This document shows, piece by piece, positions 1 through 5,907 of a stretch of DNA of 8,179 nt. Every line of letters starts with the position of its first letter. Position 1 is the stretch's first letter. The notes below the pieces were generated by a model, which worked only from the letters and a program-made list of their open reading frames with translations, did not search any database and had not been told where the DNA came from. Made by a program: the position numbers and the translations under genes. The DNA comes from Oscillospiraceae bacterium. GTDB lineage: Bacteria; Bacillota_A; Clostridia; Saccharofermentanales; Saccharofermentanaceae. The stretch covers positions 1 to 8,179 of the forward strand of contig CADAXO010000074.1 of the NCBI GenBank assembly GCA_902791885.1, written 5' to 3'.

Positions 1-288
1 CAAAGTAAGCTTTGCTTCCCTGGGGAAAATGGCCTTATATAACCAGTCGTGAAGAGAATAATCATCTGCCAGAGATCTCGAGAATGTCATGGCGGAATGC
101 GTATGCGCATTCTTAAGTCCCGGCATCAGAAGATTGTTCTTACAGTCTATTTCCCTGTCAAAAGGCTTATCAGAAGCCTTGGATTCGCCGATATACTCGA
201 TCTTGGTATCACAAGTCCACAGCTCACCCGGAAACACATTATCATTCTCCATGGTGAGTATCCTTGCATTATAAAATCTTATTCTCAT
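1..288 (-). CDS. Amidohydrolase, MTA/SAH deaminase type (N-terminal 96 residues, runs off window)
   Basis: This is the first 96 codons of a metal-dependent amidohydrolase; the rest lies beyond base 1. The start MRIRFYNARILTME is the usual small N-terminal beta element of the TrzA/MtaD/SsnA group. It is followed by LLMPGLKNAHTHSAM (residues 53-67), where H62 and H64 form the HxH pair that binds the catalytic metal at the end of strand 1. The run after it (SLADDYSLHDWLY, then FPREAKLT) is typical of 5'-methylthioadenosine/S-adenosylhomocysteine deaminases (MtaD), which deaminate the adenine ring of these nucleosides. A related deaminase cannot be excluded, because the remaining His, Glu and Asp ligands are outside the window. 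The start ATG lies 9 nt after the M18 peptidase stop. Its Shine-Dalgarno GAGGT (295-299) overlaps that stop codon, so translational coupling is likely. Family sure, exact substrate inferred. Confidence 0.85.
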   Translation of the reverse strand, partial: MRIRFYNARILTMENDNVFPGELWTCDTKIEYIGESKASDKPFDREIDCKNNLLMPGLKNAHTHSAMTFSRSLADDYSLHDWLYKAIFPREAKLTL

Positions 289-297
289 CTTTTTACC

Positions 298-1722
298 TCA
301 GATATTCTCGATAAATGCCTTATATGCCAGATATGTAAAGTAAAGATCTATCTTAGAGATTACTTCATAAGGTGCATGCATTGACCAGACGGGGATACCG
401 GCATCAAGAACAGACATACCATACTTAGCCATATAAGCGGAGATAGTTCCGCCTCCGCCTGCATCTACCTTACCGAGCTCGCCTGTCTGCCACGGGATAC
501 TGTTCTTGGCAAATACTCTGGTAATCTCGGATACAAAGTCGCCTGTGGCTTCACTTGATCCGCTCTTTCCCCTTGCACCGGTATACTTCTCAAGCTTAAT
601 ACCGTGCGACATGAATGCCGTATTACGCTTCTCATATACACTAGCGTACTTAGGATCATATGCTGTGGAAACATCCGTGGAAAGCATCTTGGATGCAGCG
701 ATTACTTTTCGATACTTAAGCATATCAAGGCTTCCGTCACCTGACTTAGCTACGATCTCCATGAGGAAGTTCTCATATAGTACGGACTGCGCACCTGAAT
801 TGGCGTAAGAACCGATCTCCTCCTTATCTGTGAGCATCGTTATACAAGTCTTGGCGGGCTTCTCCTGTGCAAGCAGAGCCATCAGCGCAGGATATGCACA
901 GACTTTGTCATCGTGACCGTAGCCTGCAATAAAAGCTCTGTCGAAGCCGACATCTCTTGCCTTAACGGCAGGAACAACTTCAAGTTCCCCTGTTACGAAG
1001 TCTTTCTCGACAATTCCGTACTTATCGTTTAAGAACTTAAGGATATTAGCCTTAAAAGGCTCCTTAACATTGGCATCCTTCTTCTTACTTTTAAGAGGCA
1101 TACCGCCGATAACAAGATTAAGCTCCTCACCCGTTACGATATCGGATGCCTTCTTGTTGTCTTTATCAAGATGAGGTAGAAGATCCGTGATATAGAAGAT
1201 CGGATCAGTTTCATCTTCACCTACCGTAATCTTGTGCTTTACACCGTCTGCCGTATAAATAATACCGTGAATGGCAAGCGGGATCGTAGTCCACTGATAC
1301 TTCTTGATACCGCCGTAATAGTGAGTCTTAAAGTATACTGCCTCACTGTCCTCATAGATAGGATTCGGCTTAAGATCAAGTCTGGGAGAATCGATATGAG
1401 CGCCGAGGATATTGAAGCCTTCGCTTACATCCTTCTTACCGATAACGGCCATGATCAGACCCTTATCCTTAATGCTCGCGTAAACCTTATCGCCTGCCTT
1501 GAGCTTCTTCTTGGACTCTATATCTACAAAGCCGAGCGAAGAAGCAGCCTCGATGGAATTCTCCGTAAACTCTCTTTCGGTCTTGCTTCTGTCGAGAAAA
1601 GCCTTGTATTCCTCGGCAAAAGCCATGCATGCATCATTATCGGAAGCACTTATACCTTCATAAAGGTTAGGATACTTCGCGAAAAGCTCCGTTTCCTTCT
1701 CTGATGATTTCTTTCCTGCCAT
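298..1722 (-). CDS. apeA: M18 family aminopeptidase (ApeA-type)
   Basis: Cytoplasmic dinuclear zinc aminopeptidase of family M18 (aspartyl aminopeptidase/LAP4 group), which removes N-terminal residues from peptides. All expected catalytic and metal residues are present, numbered from the preferred start: H109 in GAHIDSPRLDLKP, bridging D271 in GYGHDDKVCAYP, E301-E302 in LTDKEEIGS (catalytic base and ligand), D350 in STDVSTAYDP and H449 in WSMHAPYE. The length of 474 residues fits the ApeA branch better than the shorter ApeB branch. The chosen ATG (1722) has GGAG at 1729-1732 with a 6-nt spacer. An ATG at 1737 would add five residues but has only a weak site and overlaps the upstream gene by 14 nt. 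With the chosen start the gap to the PP2C-like gene is 1 nt, so the two are probably cotranscribed and coupled. The next gene in the operon is the MTA/SAH-deaminase-type amidohydrolase. Family assignment is firm; the start is inferred. Confidence 0.95.
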   Translation of the reverse strand: MAGKKSSEKETELFAKYPNLYEGISASDNDACMAFAEEYKAFLDRSKTEREFTENSIEAASSLGFVDIESKKKLKAGDKVYASIKDKGLIMAVIGKKDVSEGFNILGAHIDSPRLDLKPNPIYEDSEAVYFKTHYYGGIKKYQWTTIPLAIHGIIYTADGVKHKITVGEDETDPIFYITDLLPHLDKDNKKASDIVTGEELNLVIGGMPLKSKKKDANVKEPFKANILKFLNDKYGIVEKDFVTGELEVVPAVKARDVGFDRAFIAGYGHDDKVCAYPALMALLAQEKPAKTCITMLTDKEEIGSYANSGAQSVLYENFLMEIVAKSGDGSLDMLKYRKVIAASKMLSTDVSTAYDPKYASVYEKRNTAFMSHGIKLEKYTGARGKSGSSEATGDFVSEITRVFAKNSIPWQTGELGKVDAGGGGTISAYMAKYGMSVLDAGIPVWSMHAPYEVISKIDLYFTYLAYKAFIENI

Positions 1723-1723
1723 A

Positions 1724-3277
1724 TTAAGCTCCGACATCTACTGCTTCTACAGGGCCCTCAGCGCCTGCAGACTCTGCTGCTTCAGCGGGTGCAGTCTCAA
1801 CCGCAGAAAGTGAATCCGGCTCACCTGCGTTAGGATCTTCATCGGGGATGAATGCATAAGCACTCTCATCCGGTACATAATCAGCAGGCTGATCGGGAGA
1901 AACTGCAGCAGGTCCTTCAGTTGTAAGGTTAACATTCAATACATAACCTGCATTGCCTGTTGCTGTACGGATCTTGGTATAAGCACCTGCATCTTCAATA
2001 TACTGAACACCGTCACCTGCATTAAGAGTGGCAATAACTGTACCGTCCTCAGAGGGCATTGACAATACGGGAGTTCCGTCAGCTGCGATATAACGGATCT
2101 CATCAACAACGATCTCGTTGGAAGAACCGCTTGAGAAATCAAGAAGACCCTTAACCTTAAAGATAAGGAGCATTACACCGAAGCCCAATGCTGCACACAC
2201 GATGAAGATGATAAGTGTTCTGATGATCGTCTTGATAACAGTCTTATTCTTAGCAGAAGATGATGATGACGAAGATGACGGAATGTCGATATCAGCTTCA
2301 TAAGAAGGCTTGGGACTTTCTGTCTTTCTGTTAAATACCGTTGTCTCTGCAGACTTTGTATCCTGACTGAAGCTTCCGAAAGGATCACCGTTGTCAACGA
2401 AAGGGCTCTCCTCTACTACTTCAGGCTCCGGTTCGGGAGTCTTGGCAGCAAGAACTGCATCACCCGGAAGGATCAATGTTGATTCAATCTCAACAACTGC
2501 GAATGAAAGACCGTACTTAACACCGAGGTTGCCTGCAGTATTTACGATCTCATGAGCCTTGGACTCAGTAGACATCTCGCGTACGAGGATTGCATTTCTG
2601 TTCTTCGCAGGCATGAGCTTCGAGACACCCAGACCCATAAGGCAAAGACTGTCATTATCCTTAAGCTTAAGATGAACCTTCTTATCGGGAACTACGGGAC
2701 CGTCCTGAGGCATCTTACCGAGGTACTGTGTAAGTGTGAATCTGTCAGGATGATTAGCTTCCTCAGCTGCTGTGATAGCACCCATCTGTACATATCTGTG
2801 AGCAACTGTCTGCTCATCTGTAAGTGCCATGATCTTGCCGTCTCTTACGAGAACAGCCTTAGTATTACCGATATGGATGATCCTCAATGTATCACCTTCG
2901 ATAACAGCCATTGTCATTGATGTTCTTAATGGCTGTCCGCCGTGTGAAACGATGAAGTTGCATACATGAACGTTAAGGATATTAACAACCTGATTCGAGA
3001 AAGATTCAAAATCAAGAACAGGCTGACCCTGCGCATTTGAAACTATCTTGGATAATTCCTGATTGAGCTCGATATTAAGAAGAGCTGCATTTGTATCAGA
3101 ACCCTGAGTAGAGAACAATGCTACGACCTGAATAGGTGAAGTTGATCTTGCTGTTCTGATAAATTCACCGGGGAAATCGGCCATTGTTCTGTAAAGTGTG
3201 TGGAAGAAAATATTCTCCTGAGGCTGATTAGGTACCAGGTTTGTCTCAAGCACGCATGTAGATACTGTTTTACTCAT
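1724..3277 (-). CDS. Membrane-anchored PP2C-like protein with extracytoplasmic SH3-like domain; predicted catalytically inactive
   Basis: 517 residues from the preferred ATG. Residues about 35-268 match the PP2C (PPM) Ser/Thr phosphatase fold: MTMAVIEGDTLRIIHIGNTKAVLVRDGK, then the TDEQTVAHRYVQMGAIT helix region and HPDRFTLTQYLG. A low-complexity linker follows, with eight serines (334-341), one transmembrane helix (about 354-374), an SH3b-like domain (about 392-452, ending AGYVLNVNL) and an acidic Pro/Ala-rich tail. Positively charged residues before the helix suggest the PP2C-like part is inside and the SH3-like part outside. Metal aspartates of active PP2Cs are replaced where they can be aligned: DG(M)GG by T57, CSDGL by LMGLG (M214), and DN(I)S by YGLS (Y255). 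The conserved GDSR is GNTK (N138). It is therefore probably a pseudophosphatase that binds a partner and relays an envelope signal; that role is inferred. The ATG at 3277 is chosen over 3289 because only it has a GGAG site. First gene of an operon with the aminopeptidase. Confidence 0.85.
   Translation of the reverse strand: MSKTVSTCVLETNLVPNQPQENIFFHTLYRTMADFPGEFIRTARSTSPIQVVALFSTQGSDTNAALLNIELNQELSKIVSNAQGQPVLDFESFSNQVVNILNVHVCNFIVSHGGQPLRTSMTMAVIEGDTLRIIHIGNTKAVLVRDGKIMALTDEQTVAHRYVQMGAITAAEEANHPDRFTLTQYLGKMPQDGPVVPDKKVHLKLKDNDSLCLMGLGVSKLMPAKNRNAILVREMSTESKAHEIVNTAGNLGVKYGLSFAVVEIESTLILPGDAVLAAKTPEPEPEVVEESPFVDNGDPFGSFSQDTKSAETTVFNRKTESPKPSYEADIDIPSSSSSSSSAKNKTVIKTIIRTLIIFIVCAALGFGVMLLIFKVKGLLDFSSGSSNEIVVDEIRYIAADGTPVLSMPSEDGTVIATLNAGDGVQYIEDAGAYTKIRTATGNAGYVLNVNLTTEGPAAVSPDQPADYVPDESAYAFIPDEDPNAGEPDSLSAVETAPAEAAESAGAEGPVEAVDVGA
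1729..1732 (-). promoter_or_regulatory. Shine-Dalgarno site setting the M18 aminopeptidase start
   Basis: GGAG on the minus strand, 6 nt before the ATG at 1722. It lies inside the last codons of the PP2C-like gene, so ribosomes finishing that gene at 1724-1726 stop almost on top of the next start codon. This spacing matches the other well-placed starts in the window and favours 1722 over 1737. Confidence 0.7.
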
Positions 3278-3283
3278 ATTTGA

Positions 3284-3287
3284 CTCC
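3284..3287 (-). promoter_or_regulatory. Shine-Dalgarno site setting the PP2C-like start
   Basis: GGAG followed by the 6-nt spacer TCAAAT and ATG at 3277. The ATG at 3289, which would add four residues, overlaps this site and has only AT-rich sequence before it, so 3277 is the better start. Confidence 0.7.
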
Positions 3288-3318
3288 ATTTAATGTAATT
3301 CAAAAATTTGCCTTACCT

Positions 3319-3324
3319 ATTATA
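3319..3324 (-). promoter_or_regulatory. Possible -10 element for the PP2C-like operon
   Basis: A perfect TATAAT on the minus strand, about 42 nt before the chosen start codon, which would give a leader of roughly 35 nt. No convincing -35 hexamer or TG extension is seen: the -35 position falls inside the loop of the terminator at 3328-3368. Because the surrounding bases are an AT run, a chance match is possible. Confidence 0.35.
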
Positions 3325-3327
3325 TAT

Positions 3328-3368
3328 AAAAATACCCGTTTCGACCACAAATCGTTACGGGTATTTTT
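3328..3368 (-). terminator. Rho-independent terminator after the DUF3048 lipoprotein gene
   Basis: A perfect 12-bp inverted repeat, aaaaatacccgt (3328-3339) and acgggtattttt (3357-3368), separated by 17 nt. A further CGA/TCG pairing is possible inside the loop. Read on the minus strand it lies about 40 nt past the DUF3048 stop codon and ends in UUUUUAUAUAU. The stem has A and T runs on its two outer ends, so it could also work in the other direction, but no plus-strand gene feeds into it. Confidence 0.85.
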
Positions 3369-3409
3369 AAAATCATAATTCTGTTCTAATTCTCAAAGAA
3401 TCTTGCTTA

Positions 3410-4621
3410 TCAGAGACTTGCTGTAATCGTTGTCTGACTCTCCATATCGTTATCAACGATGCAGATGTAAGAACGACCGCGATTAACCTCTAATTCCTCA
3501 CCGTTCTCGTTATAAACGATGATGGGATCAACAGGAGAATTCTTGCTCCATGTGATCGGGATGATTCTTCCGCCGGATACATACCAGCCTTCTCCGCCGT
3601 CCTCAAGGTAAGCATCGATTGTCGTATCACCGTGAGGCTGGATATTCGCATAAAGAACAAATACGTTAGTGAATGAGATCTGTGTACCTGTTGTCTCATC
3701 GATCTGGGGATTGCCGTACTCAGACTTGGAATAAAGGCCTGTGAGAGGATCATAAGTGAACAAAGCATCAGGGTTTGTACCTGAGAAGTATACATTGATC
3801 TGCTCACAAGGATCGCCTGTAGCGATATCAGCAGAGTTGCCGGGTACGAAGTTGAAGAGCATTCTGTCTTCGGTATTTGTCATGGAGATCTCGTTATACT
3901 CGATAGCTTCGAGGATATGTCTTCCGTCAGTAACGGCAGTATGCTCGATAGCTCTCTGGGACTTCCATGTAGCATCTCTCCAGAAGAACAATCCGTCAGG
4001 AAGATCTACATAACCGTCAGCGTAGTTGGATGAGCTGTAAACACCGGCACTGCATGAGTTACCGTCAATATGGTCGATACCGTATGCGGCAATGTGATCC
4101 GGAACTCTCGCATTACGTCCGAAATGGATGAATACGGAATTATTACCTGCTGCAAGATCTGTGGAAAGGATTCTTGCGGATCTTAAGGAACCGATCTCAG
4201 GAATTGTATTTACATCGGCAAATACAGCAAGAAGTCTTGTCTGTCCGCCCTCTGTCTGATACTCGTAAATAGCATCAGCAGCGGAGATACCTCTCTGAGG
4301 GATTGCAGCATGTGAGTTGTTGATAACAACTGCAACTGAACGCATTCCGACATTATTGGGATCCATCGTCTGAAGACCTGTGATGGGATTTACAGCAGAC
4401 GGATTGGAAGGATCGTATAAAGCATCAGCAGAAAGCGCCTGTGTTGCTTCAATTTCGGGTACCAAAGCCTCTTCAGTAGGTGCGGCTGTCGCTTCTGTTA
4501 CAGTAGTCTGTACTACGGGTTCCGATGTTACTACAGTTTCTTCGGCCTGTTTGGAGCAAGCTCCTGCGGGAACGGCCATTGCAGCGACAAGAGCAGCCGC
4601 CATTATCTTCTTAGAATTCAT
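3410..4621 (-). CDS. DUF3048 (YerB-type) lipoprotein
   Basis: 403-residue predicted lipoprotein. The N-terminus has a lysine pair, a hydrophobic stretch and a lipobox AGAC with the lipidated Cys at 22. A Thr/Glu/Ala-rich spacer (about 25-75) would hold the domain off the membrane. Residues about 78-230 carry the DUF3048 N-terminal domain: NPITGLQ, VAVVINNSHAAIPQRGIS, EYQTEGGQTRLLAVF and IGSLRSAR (about 143-150). The C-terminal part (about 275-398), with GGEGWYVSGGRIIPITW and NRGRSYICIV, is its DUF3048 C-terminal partner. The biochemical function of this family is unknown to me; it is widespread in Bacillota. The ATG at 4621 has GAGGT with a 6-nt spacer; the longer frame begins at TTG 4636 inside that site. 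It appears to be a single-gene transcription unit, with an extended -10 promoter upstream and a strong terminator downstream. Family sure, role unknown. Confidence 0.93.
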   Translation of the reverse strand: MNSKKIMAAALVAAMAVPAGACSKQAEETVVTSEPVVQTTVTEATAAPTEEALVPEIEATQALSADALYDPSNPSAVNPITGLQTMDPNNVGMRSVAVVINNSHAAIPQRGISAADAIYEYQTEGGQTRLLAVFADVNTIPEIGSLRSARILSTDLAAGNNSVFIHFGRNARVPDHIAAYGIDHIDGNSCSAGVYSSSNYADGYVDLPDGLFFWRDATWKSQRAIEHTAVTDGRHILEAIEYNEISMTNTEDRMLFNFVPGNSADIATGDPCEQINVYFSGTNPDALFTYDPLTGLYSKSEYGNPQIDETTGTQISFTNVFVLYANIQPHGDTTIDAYLEDGGEGWYVSGGRIIPITWSKNSPVDPIIVYNENGEELEVNRGRSYICIVDNDMESQTTITASL

Positions 4622-4627
4622 TTGAAT

Positions 4628-4632
4628 ACCTC
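4628..4632 (-). promoter_or_regulatory. Shine-Dalgarno site setting the DUF3048 start
   Basis: GAGGT followed by the 6-nt spacer ATTCAA and the ATG at 4621. It decides against the TTG at 4636, which lies just before this site and would have no site of its own. Confidence 0.7.
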
Positions 4633-4666
4633 GCAAGCCATAAGTTTTGCCTTATCAGACAAAATT

Positions 4667-4675
4667 ATTATAGCA
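4667..4675 (-). promoter_or_regulatory. Extended -10 promoter of the DUF3048 lipoprotein gene
   Basis: TGCTATAAT on the minus strand: a perfect TATAAT with the TGn extension. Transcription would begin near 4660 and give a leader of about 40 nt. No good -35 hexamer stands at 16-18 nt, which is common for extended -10 promoters. It lies in the 119-nt gap after the M28-like gene, where no terminator hairpin could be found, so some read-through from that operon is possible. Confidence 0.6.
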
Positions 4676-4740
4676 TTCAGCATAATTACCAATATTTGTG
4701 TTTTGTTACAAGATTGTGTTATATGCCTTCGGAAATCTTA

Positions 4741-5907
4741 TTAAGACTCACCATTCTCCAAAGACATGTATTCGGAGTATGTCATTGCATAATCAGAGCC
4801 CTTCATCATGGACTCAAGTATTACGTATGCAACGCAGTTGATCCTGATCTGCAAAAGATCTCCGTCCTCATTAACCTTAAACGAATCAAGGGTCGCCGAG
4901 GAATCGAGCGGGGTCGATCTAACCATTCCGCCGAACTCCTGAAGATTAAGGTTCTTACTGTCCTTCATATCTTCCATATTGTCGAAGAAATAATCCGCAC
5001 TGTCGAAATAAACAATAGGGATATTAAGCTCATCAAAAGGCACATAATCCGACTTATTGGCGGAAACCTCACGGTAGATATCGTCAAATCCGTCTCCGTT
5101 AAGATCGGTTATGACACCTGATTCGTTATAGTAAAGGCTGAAGCCGTACTGTGTATAAAGGAGGCTGTCGTAAACAACATCATAAGCCTGATAAAGCTTT
5201 CTTCTCATCTGGTACTTCTGACTCATAAGAAGCGAATTATATCCGGCCGATGCGTATACCTTATCGCCGCCGTAAATGCTGTCGATACAGTACATACAGT
5301 CGATCGAACCCGCGACTTCATCGGTAAGGGAATTAACAAAAGCTCTGGCACCTGCATAATTGTCGTTACCTGCACCGAAAGCAACCAGGATCACGTCAAA
5401 TGACAGATCCTCATAATTTCTTATCTGTGAAGCGATCGTAAGCAGAACACCGATACCTGATGCGTTATCGGATATTCCGTCATAACCGTATGAAGCCTCA
5501 ACCTGTCCTGCAGAAAAAGAATCATCATAATGAGCTCCTATTACGATCGTTCTTCTCACTTCCTGCGGGTTACCGTATTCATCGATGGAAAAGAAACCTT
5601 TGCCCGAGATATTGACAATATAATTGGCTGATGTTCCTCCGTAAAGATTCGTAAAATCCTGCTTCGAGACATCATATCCCAAGTCTTCGAATTGGGATCT
5701 TATATACTCTCCCGCCGCAGCTTCCTCTGCGGTATATGCACAGCGGTAAGGATACAAAGAAGCAAATTCTCTCGCTATATCGGCACCGTAAGAGCCGTAG
5801 TCAGCCTGTAATGCAACCTCATCCTCGTCTCCGGAACAGGAAGCTATGGGAATAATAAAAGTGACCAGAGCCAGGACCAGAGCCAGGGTTCTTAACAATC
5901 TTCTCAT
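4741..5907 (-). CDS. M28 peptidase-like lipoprotein with an incomplete metal site
   Basis: 388 residues. The signal peptide MRRLLRTLALVLALV ends in a perfect lipobox IASC (lipidated Cys24), so the protein should be anchored outside the cell membrane. The body follows family M28 zinc aminopeptidases: AGEYIRSQFEDLGYDV, SANYIVNISGKG, then VIGAHYDD (H126, D128), DGISDNASG (D147), VAFGAGNDNYAGARAFV, CIDSIYGG (D209) and SDYVPFDELNIPIVYF. In active members the fourth motif reads GAEE; here the two glutamates, catalytic base and metal ligand, are G180-N181. The last His ligand, usually YHTPNDT, aligns with RSTPLDS (S331), and SDH is SDY (Y288). One metal site (H126, D147, D209) is intact and the other is lost. 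A calcium-loop-like DLNGDGFDD lies at 268-276. Peptidase activity is doubtful. The start ATG overlaps the upstream stop (ATGA), so it is in an operon with the DHQS-like gene. Confidence 0.88.
   Translation of the reverse strand: MRRLLRTLALVLALVTFIIPIASCSGDEDEVALQADYGSYGADIAREFASLYPYRCAYTAEEAAAGEYIRSQFEDLGYDVSKQDFTNLYGGTSANYIVNISGKGFFSIDEYGNPQEVRRTIVIGAHYDDSFSAGQVEASYGYDGISDNASGIGVLLTIASQIRNYEDLSFDVILVAFGAGNDNYAGARAFVNSLTDEVAGSIDCMYCIDSIYGGDKVYASAGYNSLLMSQKYQMRRKLYQAYDVVYDSLLYTQYGFSLYYNESGVITDLNGDGFDDIYREVSANKSDYVPFDELNIPIVYFDSADYFFDNMEDMKDSKNLNLQEFGGMVRSTPLDSSATLDSFKVNEDGDLLQIRINCVAYVILESMMKGSDYAMTYSEYMSLENGES
5863..5886 (-). repeat. Perfect 12-nt tandem duplication in a signal peptide
   Basis: Two identical adjacent copies of GACCAGAGCCAG (plus strand), in frame, encoding LALV-LALV in the hydrophobic core of the M28-like lipoprotein's signal peptide. 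Gain or loss of a copy would lengthen or shorten the core by four residues without breaking the frame. Confidence 0.9.

Noticed and set aside
49..384. Open plus-strand frame of 111 codons
   Set aside because: It lies opposite the amidohydrolase start and the M18 gene end, both of which encode clear families; its own product has no recognisable domain and no good ribosome site.
1234..1704. Open plus-strand frame of 156 codons
   Set aside because: It is antisense to the conserved M18 catalytic domain and has no recognisable product, so it is a by-product of codon use on the other strand.
2252..2282. Short ATC/TCG-like repeat as a slippage or phase-variation tract
   Set aside because: It encodes the run of eight serines in the PP2C-like linker, but the codons are mixed (TCA, TCT, TCG) and not a uniform repeat, so low-complexity linker is the simpler reading.
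1724..3277. Calling this gene prpC/stp, an active Ser/Thr phosphatase
   Set aside because: The metal aspartates are replaced, and no penicillin-binding or Ser/Thr kinase gene lies beside it, as is usual for prpC.
4676..4740. Terminator after the M28-like gene
   Set aside because: Only short, weak pairings such as ACAA/TTGT were found and no stable stem with a U tract.
4696..5121. Open plus-strand frame of 141 codons
   Set aside because: It is antisense to the C-terminal half of the M28-like gene, with no family match and no Shine-Dalgarno site.
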